Source: Saccharothrix deserti (lineage in GTDB: Bacteria; Actinomycetota; Actinomycetes; Mycobacteriales; Pseudonocardiaceae). From it: a stretch of DNA of 64,000 nucleotides. The notes beneath the pieces are model-generated. The model did no database searches, had not been told where the DNA came from, and was given only the letters and a program-made list of their open reading frames with translations. Below are positions 18,313 through 27,522 of this stretch, one piece after another (the stretch's first letter is position 1; the number at the start of each line of letters is the position of its first letter). Made by a program: the position numbers and the translations under genes. The DNA lies in NCBI RefSeq assembly GCF_009769385.1, contig NZ_VKAB01000033.1:1-64000 (forward strand), in the 5' to 3' direction.

Positions 18313-19167
18313 CTAGCTTGTGGTTTTGGGGCGCGGCAGGCCGCAACCGGGGGCGGTCAGGTCCACCCGGCCGCCCCCGGTCAGGCAAGGCACGATCTGG
18401 TAGGTCTGCTGCCCGTACCGGATGCCCTCGCGCACGGTCACCTCACCGTCCGCGTCGACCTCGCACGGGTTGTTGGTCGTGCACCGCTCGCCGTCCTCGT
18501 TGCCGGTGTTGTTGATCGCCACCACCTTGCCGGTGGCCACGTCGAGCACCGGCGAGCCGGACGTGCCGCTCTTGGGGTCGCACGGCTTGGTGTAGCGGAT
18601 CGAGTCGCGCCAGGTCCACTGGCCCTCCCGCAGCTCGTGCACGAAACCGTCCACGTGGCAGGAGTAGATCCGGCGCCAGTAGCCGGACACCACGCGGATC
18701 TCGGCGCCTGCCACGGGGTGGTCCGGCGACAGCTCCAGCACCCGCGTGCCCAACGCCTCCACCTCGGCGTAGGTCGCGGTCAGCCGGTAGAGCGCGACGT
18801 CGGTCCCGGACATCGTCGCGTAGGCCAGCCGGGACGCGTGCAGCGAGCCGAGAGAGCCGTCGCCGTCCTTGTCGAGCAGGCGGAACACCCGGTCCGCGTG
18901 CTCGTCCACCGCGACCTCGTCGGGGCCCATGAACCGCACGCAGTGCCCGTTCGTCATCACCAGCGCGGGGTCGGACGGCTGGTGTTCCGGCGGCCGGACC
19001 ACCGATCCCGAACAGCCGCGCAACGACACCGTTCCGGTGAAGTCGATGTCGATGTCGACGTCGGCGGGAGCTGTGGGCGGCTGGAGGGCGACGGGCGCGG
19101 CGAACGCGGGTGCGGTGGGCAAGAACAGCACTAGCACGGCGGCGAGTACGGCAACCAAGGGGCGCAT
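18313..19167 (-). CDS. Secreted trypsin-like serine protease with EF-hand-like insertion
   Basis: A 284-residue protein with a signal peptide (LVAVLAAVLVLFLPTAPAFA) and an S1-type catalytic triad: His in TNGHCVR, Asp in SGTDVALYRL, Ser in SGTSGSPVLD. Six or more cysteines suggest disulfides. Between His and Asp is DKDGDGSLG, a DxDxDG calcium-binding loop as in EF hands, which is unusual for this fold. GTG 19173, two residues earlier, is an alternative start. It would degrade or process extracellular proteins; substrates are unknown. Confidence 0.87.
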   Translation of the reverse strand: MRPLVAVLAAVLVLFLPTAPAFAAPVALQPPTAPADVDIDIDFTGTVSLRGCSGSVVRPPEHQPSDPALVMTNGHCVRFMGPDEVAVDEHADRVFRLLDKDGDGSLGSLHASRLAYATMSGTDVALYRLTATYAEVEALGTRVLELSPDHPVAGAEIRVVSGYWRRIYSCHVDGFVHELREGQWTWRDSIRYTKPCDPKSGTSGSPVLDVATGKVVAINNTGNEDGERCTTNNPCEVDADGEVTVREGIRYGQQTYQIVPCLTGGGRVDLTAPGCGLPRPKTTS

Positions 19168-19392
19168 GGCCACTGATCCAATCAGCCGCCGCCGAACGGC
19201 GCAGCCTTGTTCACCCGCAAGCGGTATCCCCCGCCTCCGGCGGCAACCTCACACGATGTTCAGCTCGGGCCGGGGTCTGCGGCGAACCGCGCCCATCGCG
19301 GGCCCCTGCAGGAACCCATGCCCGAAAAATCCTGTGGCGTAAAGGAAACGGCTCACCCCATCACCCGGCCGCCGCCGCCGACGGCGGCCCGG

Positions 19393-20640
19393 TCAGGCCA
19401 GCCGGAACTCGAGGTCGGCCTCGACGGCGGGGGTGTCCATCTGCGCCTTCTGCAGCGACCCCGAGTGGTCCCAGTTCATCGACTGCCAGCGGGTGAACTG
19501 GTCGAGCACCCACATCCCGGACTGCCGGGACCCGTTGCCGGACTTGCCGTTACCGCCGAACGGCAGGTGCGCCTCCGCGCCGGAGGTCGAGTTGTTGACG
19601 CTCCCCATGCCCGCCCCGATCCCCGGCGCGGAACGCGAACGCCTTGGCCGGGTCGGTCGTGTAGATCGAGCAGGACAGGCCGTAGCCGGGCAGGTTGCCG
19701 AGCTCGACGGCCTCGTCCAGGGTGTGGTAGGTGGTGACGCCGACGATCGGCCCGAACGTCTCGTGCCGGAACACGTCGTCGTCCGGCCGCACGCCGTCCA
19801 GGATCACCGGGTGGTAGAACAGGCCGCGTTCCGGGTCGCCGAGGAAACCCTTGCGCGGGTTGGTGTTCGTGATCCGGCCGGTCGCGGTGGAGCCGTGCGC
19901 GGTGTGGTGGTCGCGGATCCAGCCGAGGTGCTCCTCGAAGCCCAGCGCGAACTTCTCGTCCATCATCGGCCCGTACAGGACGTCGTCGAACGGGTCGCCG
20001 ACCACGGCGGCCTCGGTGGCGGCGGCGAACCGGCGCACGAACTCGTCGTGCACGTCCCCGTGCACGATCACCGTGCCCAACGACGTGCACCGCTGGCCAC
20101 CGGTGCCGAACCCGGAGAACAACGCGCCCCGCACGGCCAGGTCGAGGTCCGCGTCCTCGGTGACGACCATCGGGTTCTTGCCGCCCAGTTCGAGGCACGG
20201 TGATTGGAGGTGCCGCCCGCACAGTTCGCCGATCCGCGAGCCGACCTCGGACGACCCGGTGAACGACCTTGTCCACCAGTCGTTCCCGCAGGGCCAGCTC
20301 AAGGCCCCGGAACGTCTCCGCGCCGTCGGCGAAGACGATGTCGAACACGCCGTCGGGCAGACCGGCGCGCGTGACGATGTCGTAGAACGCCCGAGCGGTC
20401 GCGGCCGAGTACTCGGCGGGCTTCCACACCACCGAGTTACCGCACAGGAGCGAGGGCACGATGCTCCACGAGGGTACGGCCACCGGGAAGTTGCCGGCGG
20501 TGATGAACGCGGTGACGCCGACCGGATCGCGGAACGTGAACAGCTGCTTGTCGGGCATTCGGAGGGGACGGTCTGCCCGTAGAGGCGGCGGCCTTCACCG
20601 GCGAAGAACGTGCAGGTGTCCACGTAGGTCGGCATACCCC
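19393..20640 (-). pseudogene. Aldehyde dehydrogenase pseudogene (three frameshifts, 5' truncated)
   Basis: Recognisable aldehyde dehydrogenase sequence runs through three frames. AGEGRRLYGQTVPSE is followed by a one-base deletion near 20559, and MPDKQLFTFRDPVG continues in another frame. A two-base loss near 20264 interrupts VDK(VG)FTGSSEVG. The middle part CLELGGKNPMVV...GQRCTSLG (catalytic Cys) is intact until an extra G near 19631, after which GSVNNSTSGAEAHLPFGGNGKSG resumes in the third frame to a TGA at 19393. The usual first 100 or so residues upstream are not recognisable. Either a decaying gene or a cluster of sequencing errors; the missing N-terminus favours decay. Confidence 0.85.
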
Positions 20641-20766
20641 AGCGTGGCCGCCGTCCGGGCGGGTGCCAGGAGTCGATGGTTGTGAAGGACGGGATCGCGC
20701 CACGCCCTGCCCAGGAGTGACCAGGCCGGGGTGACCTGGATGAGCAAGCCCCAGTCGTGCGAGAGG

Positions 20767-21420
20767 TCAATCCGCGATGAGACCGGCCTCGTGGGCGACG
20801 ATCGCCGCCTGGACGCGGTTGTCGAGGTCGAGTCGGGTGAGGATGGCGCTGACGTGGCCCTTGACGGTGCCTTCGACGAGGCCGAGCCGGCGGGCGATGC
20901 GGGCGTTGGACAAACCGGCGCCGAGCAGGGCCAGCACGTCCCGTTCCCGGGTGGTCAGCGACTCGGCACGGGCGCGGGCGGTGCTCGCGCGGCTCAGGCC
21001 GGTGGAACGCAGTGAGGTGATCACTCGTGCGGCCACTCTCGGCGCGAGGTAGGCGCCGCCGCCGGCCACCGCGTGCACGCCCGCGAGCAACTCGCGCGGA
21101 TCACCGGACTTGAGCAGGAAGCCCAGCGCGCCGCCGTCGAGCGCGCGGGCCACGTAGGCGTCATCGCTGAAGGTGGTGAGGATCGCCACGGCGACCCCGG
21201 GGACCACGCGGGTGATCTCTGTGGTGGCGGCGAGACCGTCGAGGTTGGGCATGCGGATGTCGAGCAGGGCGACGTCGGGGCGGTGGGCGAGGGAGAGTTC
21301 GACGGCTTCCCGGCCGTCGCCCGCCTCGGCGACCACCGTGATGTCGGGGTCGGTGGTGAGGATGGCCCGCACTCCGGCGCGGATCATGGCCTCGTCGTCG
21401 GCGAGCAGTACCCGGATCAC
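20767..21420 (-). CDS. NarL/FixJ-type response regulator
   Basis: A 217-residue regulator: receiver domain (phospho-acceptor Asp in DVALLDIRMPNLDG, acidic pocket ADDE, conserved Thr and Lys in TTF and LLKSG) plus a LuxR-type HTH (LTTRERDVLALLGAGLSNARIARRL...EGTVKGHVSAILTRL). GTG 21420 overlaps the kinase stop (GTGA), so the pair is coupled. Dimerises and binds DNA on phosphorylation by the upstream kinase. Target genes are unknown; the adjacent pseudogene is a poor candidate. Confidence 0.95.
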   Translation of the reverse strand: MIRVLLADDEAMIRAGVRAILTTDPDITVVAEAGDGREAVELSLAHRPDVALLDIRMPNLDGLAATTEITRVVPGVAVAILTTFSDDAYVARALDGGALGFLLKSGDPRELLAGVHAVAGGGAYLAPRVAARVITSLRSTGLSRASTARARAESLTTRERDVLALLGAGLSNARIARRLGLVEGTVKGHVSAILTRLDLDNRVQAAIVAHEAGLIAD

Positions 21421-22526
21421 GGCTTCCCCTCGTGCGGCAGCACGGCCACGACCTCGAAGGTGTGGTCGTCCCGGTTGATGTCGAGCGTGCCGCCGAACGA
21501 CCGGACCCGTTCCCGCAGTGCGGCCAGGCCGACGCGTCCACCGGCGCCCCGCAGCGGTCTCGGTGGCAGGGTGTTGGTCACGGTGACGGCGGTCTCGGCC
21601 TCCGCGTTCACCACCTTCACCCGTACCGCGGAACCGGCCGCGTGCTTCACGGCGTTGGTCAACGCCTCCTGCACGACACCGTGGGCGGCCCGATCGACCG
21701 CGGGCGGCAACGGCCGCGGACCGCTCCACTCCAGCGACACCGCCATGCCCGCGTGCGCGGCCCGTTCGACCAGGTCCTCGACGTGCTCGGAGACCGGGTG
21801 CAGCGGTGCGGGCTCGCCGTCGCGCAGCACGGCGACGATGTCGGCCAGCCGATCGGTGGCCGTCCCCGCCGCGGCGCGCAACTGCGCCACCACCGCCCGG
21901 TGCCGGACGTCGATGTCAGGGGCGATCTCCAGCGCTCCGGCGCGCAGTGCCAGCAGGCTCAGCTCGTGTCCGAGCGTGTCGTGCATGTCGTGTGCGATGC
22001 GAGCGCGCTCCCGCAAGTGGACGCGCTCGGCGGCTGCCGCGGCCAGCTCGGTCTGCTGGCGGACGGAACGGCCGAGGAACCAGGGGAGCACCACGACCAG
22101 CACCAGCAACAGCAGCCCGGTGCCGCCGGAACCCTCCTCGACCAGGACGAGCAGTACCGCCAGAACCGCACCGACCGCGAACACCGCGAACACCGGCACC
22201 ACGGACGCCGAGCCGGGTGTTCCCCGACCGGCCAGGAAGCCGATCACGCACAGCGCCACGCCGAGCGCCGCGCTCCACGGGGGAACGCTGTCGTGCACGG
22301 CCAGTGCCGTCGCCACCGCCGTGGCCGCACACACACCGAGCGAGACCAGCGGACACCGCGCGAGCAGGACCACGGCCACGACCGGCGCCGACAGCGCACC
22401 GGCCAGCGCCCATCCCCCGAGCTCCCCGTGGGCGAGGGCGACCACCGCCAGCAGTGCGGCGAGCGACGTCAGCGCCCACGGCGGAGCGGGCGGCTTCCGT
22501 GACCACGTGCGCCCGGAATTCCTCAC
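21417..22526 (-). CDS. Sensor histidine kinase (HisKA_3 type)
   Basis: A 369-residue membrane kinase. About six hydrophobic helices (residues 18-150) form a sensor-less membrane region, followed by the dimerisation box RIAHDMHDTLGHELSLLAL containing the phospho-acceptor His, and an HATPase domain with VVQEALTNAVKHA (N box) and GRVGLAALRERV (G box). Partner of the overlapping response regulator. GTG 22526 is used, 12 bases after a small membrane protein gene in the same direction. The signal is not evident from sequence. Confidence 0.93.
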   Translation of the reverse strand: MRNSGRTWSRKPPAPPWALTSLAALLAVVALAHGELGGWALAGALSAPVVAVVLLARCPLVSLGVCAATAVATALAVHDSVPPWSAALGVALCVIGFLAGRGTPGSASVVPVFAVFAVGAVLAVLLVLVEEGSGGTGLLLLVLVVVLPWFLGRSVRQQTELAAAAAERVHLRERARIAHDMHDTLGHELSLLALRAGALEIAPDIDVRHRAVVAQLRAAAGTATDRLADIVAVLRDGEPAPLHPVSEHVEDLVERAAHAGMAVSLEWSGPRPLPPAVDRAAHGVVQEALTNAVKHAAGSAVRVKVVNAEAETAVTVTNTLPPRPLRGAGGRVGLAALRERVRSFGGTLDINRDDHTFEVVAVLPHEGKP

Positions 22527-22537
22527 GGCGGCCGACG

Positions 22538-22855
22538 CTACCGTGCCGGGACCTGGGCCGAGGCCTGGGCAGAGGCCTCCGGCGGGGGCACGTCCCCGGC
22601 CGGTCGGCGCAGCCGCGCCAGCGCCACGACGCGCGTGGCGGCCACGGCGAGGTTCAGCGTGCTCGCCACCAGCGCCCGGATCACGAGCGCGGCCGAGTAG
22701 TACCCGAGCTGGACGAAGGTGATGTCGCGCCCGCCGCCGACGACCGGGCCCGGCACCACGGCGGGCATCAACGCCACCACCGCGACCAGCAGACCCGCCG
22801 CCAACCCCTGTCCTGCCACACAGCGCACTCCGATCGTCGAGTCGACGTCGGTCAC
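22538..22855 (-). CDS. Small membrane protein upstream of the two-component system
   Basis: A 105-residue protein from GTG 22855 (GGGGA seven to eight bases upstream). Two hydrophobic helices (about 13-35 and 48-75), then a short Arg-rich segment (RVVALARLRRPAG) and a Pro/Ala tail. It lies 12 bases before the kinase gene and is likely in the same operon, so an accessory sensor role is possible. I do not recognise a family. Confidence 0.6.
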   Translation of the reverse strand: MTDVDSTIGVRCVAGQGLAAGLLVAVVALMPAVVPGPVVGGGRDITFVQLGYYSAALVIRALVASTLNLAVAATRVVALARLRRPAGDVPPPEASAQASAQVPAR

Positions 22856-22932
22856 GTTAGAAATCCCCGCACCCCCGGCACAGGACCCGAAAGACACCCA
22901 CCACCCCTGACCTTCGTCAGGTCACCGGGCTT

Positions 22933-22986
22933 CGTCCTGTGCCACGAGAGCGTCCTGTGCCACGAGAGCGTCCTGTGCCACGAGAG
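22933..22986. repeat. Three tandem copies of an 18-bp repeat
   Basis: The unit CGTCCTGTGCCACGAGAG is repeated exactly at 22933-22950, 22951-22968 and 22969-22986. An inverted partial copy (GGCACAGGAC) lies about 55 bases away near 22880, so the first unit can pair with it. It is between the DinB-like gene end and the start of the small membrane protein gene, both on the minus strand. Confidence 0.9.
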
Positions 22987-22991
22987 CGTCG

Positions 22992-23501
22992 CTATTCGCC
23001 CTTCCCGCCGTCCGCCAGTTCGCGCAGGAAGTCCAAGTGCCCCACGTGCCGCCCGGTTTCCTGCAGCAAGTGCGCGAGCACCCAGCGCACCGTCCGGCCG
23101 TTGCCGTCGTGGTCGCCGCGCGTCCGGTCGTCCGGCCCCAACCCGTCGAGCGCACGTCCGGACAGTGCCCACTCGGCGCGGTACTCGGCGATCACCGACT
23201 CCACCGTGTCGCCCTCGTGCAGCCGCCACGACGCGTCCGCGTCCGCACCCCACAGCGACGGCAGCTCCACCCCGCCCACCTCGATCGACAGCCACCACCG
23301 CTCGACCGCCGTCAAGTGCCGCAGCACCCCCAGCGCGCTCACCACCGGCGACGTCGGGATCGGCGTGGCCGTCGCGTCCGCCCAGCTCAGACCCTCCACC
23401 TTCGACACGGCCGTGAGCCGCAGGAAGGTCAGGAAATCGGTCATCAGCCGCAGCTCGTCGTGAGCGTCCGCCGCAGGCCACACCCGTTCGTTCGAACTCA
23501 T
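22992..23501 (-). CDS. DinB/DUF664-family protein
   Basis: A 169-residue four-helix-bundle protein. The sequence ALGVLRHLTAVERWWL and HLLQETGRHVGHLDFLREL carries the spaced histidines of the DinB/DUF664 metal-binding triad (one in helix 2, two in the last helix). Actinobacterial DUF664 proteins include mycothiol-dependent enzymes, but most are uncharacterised. ATG 23501 was chosen; a GTG three codons earlier is an alternative. No clear SD is present. Confidence 0.88.
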   Translation of the reverse strand: MSSNERVWPAADAHDELRLMTDFLTFLRLTAVSKVEGLSWADATATPIPTSPVVSALGVLRHLTAVERWWLSIEVGGVELPSLWGADADASWRLHEGDTVESVIAEYRAEWALSGRALDGLGPDDRTRGDHDGNGRTVRWVLAHLLQETGRHVGHLDFLRELADGGKGE

Positions 23502-23521
23502 GTTCGGCACAATACGACAAG

Positions 23522-25111
23522 CTAGGACGGCGTCTTCCGGTACCAGCGCGGCGACGTGTTGACCGGCGGCTTGAGCGCCGTCGCCCGCACGACCAACACG
23601 TTCGGCCCCGACCGCCGCACGTACTCGCCGAGCCGCGAGCGGAACGCCTCCCCGAAACCGTCCACAGCGGACGCCTCCACGCCGAAGCTCCCCGCCAGCG
23701 CGACGAAGTCCGGCGACCGCAGGTCCACCCCGAACGGCTCGTGCCCGGCCCGCACCTGGTCGTGCCGCAGCATCCCGTACCCGCCGTCGTCCACCAGCAC
23801 CACCGTCACCGGCAGCTGCTCCTGCGCCGCCGTCGCCAGGTCACCGCACGCGAACAGGAACCCGCCGTCACCGCAGACCGCCACCACCCGCCCGGTCACC
23901 GCCGCGCCCAGCGCGGCCGGGAAGCCGAACCCGAGCGTGCCCCACCCCACCGGGTAGGCCAGCCCGCGCGGCCGGGTGACCCGGCCGAACCCGCCGACCC
24001 AGTACCCGGCCACGCACATGTCCGCGACCACCCGGTGCCCCTCCAGCGCCTCCAGCAACGGCACCGCCCGCGGCTCGTCCGCCTCCACCGCCTTGCGCAC
24101 CACGTCGTTCAGCTCGGCGACCCGCGCGGCCACACCGGGATCCGGCCGCGAAGGCACCGCGGAGGCCAGCGCCGACACCACGATCCGGGCGTCACCCCGC
24201 AGCGTGACGTCGGGCCGGTAGTTGCGGATCGTCTCCACGTTGACGTTCAGCAGCCGACGCGGCGCGGGCTGGAGCCAGTTCTGCGTCATCATCCCGTCGA
24301 AATCGCTGCCCACCCCGATGACCAGGTCCGCCTCGTCCCACAGCGCGCCGACCTCCGGCAGCTGCACGGGCCCGTGCACCACGTGCGGGTGGTCGACCAG
24401 CCCGCGCGCGCCGTACGTGGTGACGATCGGCGCGCCGATCCGCGAAGCCAGCGCACCCAACGCCTCACCGGCCCCGGACCGCGCGGCCCCGCCACCGGCC
24501 CAGATCAGCGGGCGCTCGGCGTCCGCCACCAACGAGACCCCGGCGCTCACGTCCGGCACCGACGGCGGGCGGGTCGGGATCCGGTTCCACACACCGCCGT
24601 CCGCGGTGAGGAAGTCGGTCGGCACGCCCAGGTAGACGGGCCCCTGCGGCGCGGTGGTGGCCAGCAGCGCGGCGCTGTCGGCGTAGATGCCGATCGACTC
24701 GGCCGCGCGCAGCGTCCACCCGCCCTTCACCACGGGCAGGAACATCGCCCGCTGGTCACGCGTCTCGTGCAGCGCGCCCCGGTACTCGCCGGGACGGCGC
24801 AGCGTCGACGGGATGTCGGTGGCGATCACCAGCACCGGCGACCCCGACGCGTAGGCCTCGCCGGTCGCGCCCAGGCAGTTCGCCGCGCCCGGACCGGTGG
24901 TCACCAGCGCGACGCCCAGCCGCCCGGTGGCGCGGGCGTAGCCGTCGGCCGCGTACACCGCCGTCTGCTCGTGCCGGACGCCGACCAGTCTGATCCCGGA
25001 GGTCCGCAGCGCCTCCCACACGGGCAGGTTGTGCACACCGGGCAGCCCGAACACGACCTCGACGCCGTGCGCGGCCAGCACACCCAGCAACCGCTCCGCC
25101 CCGCTCACCAT
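23522..25111 (-). CDS. Thiamine diphosphate-dependent enzyme (acetolactate synthase-like)
   Basis: A 529-residue protein with the three ThDP-enzyme domains: PYR (GVEVVFGLPGVHNLP, catalytic Glu in VGVRHEQTAVYAADGYAR), central FAD/ADP-type domain, and PP domain with the ThDP-Mg motif GDGGFLFACGDLATAAQE...VLVDDGGYGML. The motif ends in Asp-Asp where Asn-Asn or Asn-x is common. Resembles the oxo-acid decarboxylase/IlvB-like group (for example 5-guanidino-2-oxopentanoate decarboxylase); no IlvN-like small subunit is nearby, so branched-chain synthesis is unlikely. Substrate unresolved. Confidence 0.88.
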   Translation of the reverse strand: MVSGAERLLGVLAAHGVEVVFGLPGVHNLPVWEALRTSGIRLVGVRHEQTAVYAADGYARATGRLGVALVTTGPGAANCLGATGEAYASGSPVLVIATDIPSTLRRPGEYRGALHETRDQRAMFLPVVKGGWTLRAAESIGIYADSAALLATTAPQGPVYLGVPTDFLTADGGVWNRIPTRPPSVPDVSAGVSLVADAERPLIWAGGGAARSGAGEALGALASRIGAPIVTTYGARGLVDHPHVVHGPVQLPEVGALWDEADLVIGVGSDFDGMMTQNWLQPAPRRLLNVNVETIRNYRPDVTLRGDARIVVSALASAVPSRPDPGVAARVAELNDVVRKAVEADEPRAVPLLEALEGHRVVADMCVAGYWVGGFGRVTRPRGLAYPVGWGTLGFGFPAALGAAVTGRVVAVCGDGGFLFACGDLATAAQEQLPVTVVLVDDGGYGMLRHDQVRAGHEPFGVDLRSPDFVALAGSFGVEASAVDGFGEAFRSRLGEYVRRSGPNVLVVRATALKPPVNTSPRWYRKTPS

Positions 25112-25409
25112 GCGCCAGACGCTAGGGACGCGCGGCCGCCCCGGCAACGCCCCCGATCGGTCGCACGAGTGGAACGACGACAAACGGCACTGGAAAACAA
25201 CACGCGCGAAACTCGGCACAGGGCTTTGCTATGGTCGGAATCGGCGTGTGTGAGCAGACGTGAGGCTGGAGCCACTCCCCGGCAAACGGGTGGCGTGATC
25301 CGCCGCGGGGTGGGGGCACCCCTGCTCATGGAGTACCACCGAAGACCGTTGAACGACGCGTGACCGCGTCCTTGTTGCGCCGAGCCGGGCGGCGGGAGCG
25401 AGGACTGCC
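25112..25409. other. Intergenic region between divergent genes, with possible structured leader
   Basis: No gene is supported. The part before the plus-strand gene at 25410 can fold: GCCAC (25269) with GTGGC (25289), and the GGGG/CCCC arms around 25309-25322. I do not match it to a known riboswitch family. Confidence 0.4.
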
Positions 25410-26387
25410 ATGGCGCGATCGTCGTTGACCGAACAACTGGTCGACCTCCGCCGGACCTATACCGGCGAAAACCTGACCCAGGCCGTGCCCGCGGTCAAGG
25501 CGGTGCTGCACGACCTGCCCGACGACCGGCGCGAACGCGTGGTCGACGCCCTGCGGGGCAAGGCCGACGTGCGCGGCCTGTTCCTGCCCGACGCGCAGGA
25601 CGACGACCAGCGCGCGCTCGAATGCGTGGTGCTGCAAGCGGGCTTGGACGCCGCCGGGCACCTGCAACTGCGCCCGCCCGCGAGCATGCTGCGGCCGGCG
25701 CACGCGTTCCGGACCGTCGAGCCGGCCAGGCACCTCCGCCTGCACCTCACCGAACACGCCCTGGGCCCGCTGCTCTACGAGTTGCTGCCGCGGCACGACG
25801 AGTCGTGGGTCGCGGGCGCGCCCGGCCTGCGGGTCGTGCACCACCCGCGTTCGGTGGAGCTGCGGCTGGTCGGCCTCGACGCAACGGTGAACCCCCCGGC
25901 CGTGCACCTCGCGGGCGTGGACGAGCGGGTCTGGGCGGACGGCATGAAGTACGTGCGGAACCTGCTCAAGGGCCGCAACCTGGGCGGCACGTTCATCGAC
26001 GGCCCGCTCACCGCCGTCGAGCGCGACCACCTGGAGGAGACGCCGCGCCCGACGGGCGTGGGCAGCGCCGTGCTGCGCCGGTACCACCTGTTCAGCGCCG
26101 CGCCGTGGGTGCGCGCGCTCGCGCAGGGTGACCGGTGGTGGGTCGAGTGGCCCGCGAGCCTGGGCGTGCCGGCGGTGGCCGACCGGCTGCTGCACCCCGT
26201 GTTCGGCCTGCCCGGTTCGGTGGAAATTCCCAGTGCCGCCGGCGGCCTGGGCCTCTCCACCGGCTGGTACGACCTGTTCCTGCGGGAGGTCGAGGGCCCG
26301 GACCCGGCGAACGAGCCCGCGCTGGCCGCGTTCGAGTGGCCGGAGGGCGTCACGGGCTGGTGGGAGCCGCCGCAACCGGTGAAGTGA
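25410..26387 (+). CDS. Hypothetical actinobacterial protein
   Basis: A 325-residue soluble protein of unrecognised family. The N-terminus MARSSLTEQLVDLRRTYTGENLTQAVPAV has an LRRxYTGExLTQA pattern that I believe recurs in actinobacterial hypothetical proteins. The rest is rich in Trp and Pro towards the end (FEWPEGVTGWWEPP) with no catalytic motif that I can name. GC content and codon use match its neighbours. ATG 25410 follows GGGAGCGAGGACTGCC. It stands alone between a divergent ThDP enzyme and pdtaR. Confidence 0.7.
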   Translation: MARSSLTEQLVDLRRTYTGENLTQAVPAVKAVLHDLPDDRRERVVDALRGKADVRGLFLPDAQDDDQRALECVVLQAGLDAAGHLQLRPPASMLRPAHAFRTVEPARHLRLHLTEHALGPLLYELLPRHDESWVAGAPGLRVVHHPRSVELRLVGLDATVNPPAVHLAGVDERVWADGMKYVRNLLKGRNLGGTFIDGPLTAVERDHLEETPRPTGVGSAVLRRYHLFSAAPWVRALAQGDRWWVEWPASLGVPAVADRLLHPVFGLPGSVEIPSAAGGLGLSTGWYDLFLREVEGPDPANEPALAAFEWPEGVTGWWEPPQPVK

Positions 26388-26626
26388 GGCCGTGGGTGCC
26401 GGGCGCGACGGGGCGCCCGGCACCGCGGCCCCCCGATCGGGAACACCCCGTGGGGTGGCGTTCACCGACCGCGTTCGGCCGATCGGCGCCACCCGACCCG
26501 ACGAAGTCGGCGCCGGTGGCCGTGATCACGGCCTGACCGCGACGGCACCGCCCGGCACGCCGGTAGACTGCGCTTTCGCCCGGCGCGACCGCGTCGAGTC
26601 GCCGTCAGAGTGTCAGGAGGACCCCG

Positions 26627-27232
26627 GTGACCCATCAGGCTGCCGAGGCCCAGCCCGAGGTCGCGCCCCGGCGCGTGCTCGTGGCCGAGGACGAAGCCCT
26701 CATCCGCCTCGATCTGGTCGAGATGCTGCGTGAAGAGGGGTATGAGGTGGCCGGTCAGGCCGCCGACGGCGACGAGGCGGTCACGCTGGCCACCGAGCTG
26801 CGGCCGGACCTGGTCATCATGGACGTGAAGATGCCGAAGGTCGACGGCATCGAGGCCGCGTCGGTGATCGCCGGCAAGCGCATCGCGCCGGTCGTCATCC
26901 TCACCGCGTTCAGCCAGCGCGACCTGGTGGAGCGCGCCCGTGACGCGGGCGCGATGGCCTACCTGGTCAAACCGTTCGCCAAGCGCGACCTGGTGCCCGC
27001 GATCGAGCTGGCGATGAGCCGGTTCGCCGAGTTGCAGGCGCTGGAGACCGAGGTCGCCGGGCTCACCGAGCGGCTGGAGACGCGCAAGGTGGTGGAGCGC
27101 GCCAAGGGATTGCTGATGACCAAGCAGGGCCTGTCGGAACCCGAGGCATTCCGCTGGGTGCAGCGCACCGCGATGGACCGCCGCACGACGATGAAGGCCG
27201 TCGCCGAAGCGGTCATCGAAAACTTCGGGTGA
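26627..27232 (+). CDS. pdtaR: ANTAR-domain response regulator PdtaR
   Basis: A 201-residue regulator with an N-terminal receiver (acidic pair in VLVAEDEALIRLD, phospho-acceptor in DLVIMDVKMPKVDG, Lys in YLVKPFAKRD) and a C-terminal ANTAR RNA-binding domain (VVERAKGLLMTKQGLSEPEAFRWVQRTAMDRRTTMKAVAEAV). GGAGG seven bases upstream fixes GTG 26627. PdtaR acts with the kinase PdtaS in mycobacteria as a transcription antiterminator on hairpin targets; the kinase is not in this window. In M. tuberculosis it also lies near polA and rpsA. Confidence 0.95.
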   Translation: MTHQAAEAQPEVAPRRVLVAEDEALIRLDLVEMLREEGYEVAGQAADGDEAVTLATELRPDLVIMDVKMPKVDGIEAASVIAGKRIAPVVILTAFSQRDLVERARDAGAMAYLVKPFAKRDLVPAIELAMSRFAELQALETEVAGLTERLETRKVVERAKGLLMTKQGLSEPEAFRWVQRTAMDRRTTMKAVAEAVIENFG

Positions 27233-27522
27233 GTAAGCACCTAACCCCGCGGGTGGATACCCGTTCGAGTATCGGACAGGTCGCGCGTCCATTGTTGGTT
27301 ACTGCCCGCATTGGCCTTGTGACCTGCGGCGATTTGAGCTGGATTTAAGCTTGTTAACTCTGGAGCATTTTCCGATGACGAGCGTCACGATGTGGACACA
27401 GAGCAGTAAGACCACCTGACACCGAACTGATCTGAAGCTACGTTCCTGCCCTAACCCACGCCCTCGTGTGAGGGCTCCGTCCGCCTACCGGCGGGCTGGT
27501 TGGTGTCATGGGAGGTATTCCG
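27233..27522 (+). promoter_or_regulatory. livJ upstream region with two leader hairpins
   Basis: 290 non-coding bases between pdtaR and livJ. An AT-richer patch (27340-27375, TTAAGCTTGTTAAC) is the likeliest promoter zone. Close to the gene are two small perfect hairpins, GCCCTC-GTGT-GAGGGC (27460-27475) and CCGCC-TACC-GGCGG (27481-27494), just before the SD GGGAGG. They may influence translation or transcript stability; the promoter itself is not resolved. Confidence 0.45.

Noticed and set aside
23522..25111. Acetolactate synthase IlvB of branched-chain synthesis, linked to the liv operon
   Set aside because: No IlvN/IlvC neighbours, divergent motif end (Asp-Asp) and more than 2 kb with other genes between it and liv.
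25262..25330. Known riboswitch (c-di-GMP, ZTP, cobalamin) before the 25410 gene
   Set aside because: Partial resemblance only; the conserved boxes of these classes are not present in the right order.
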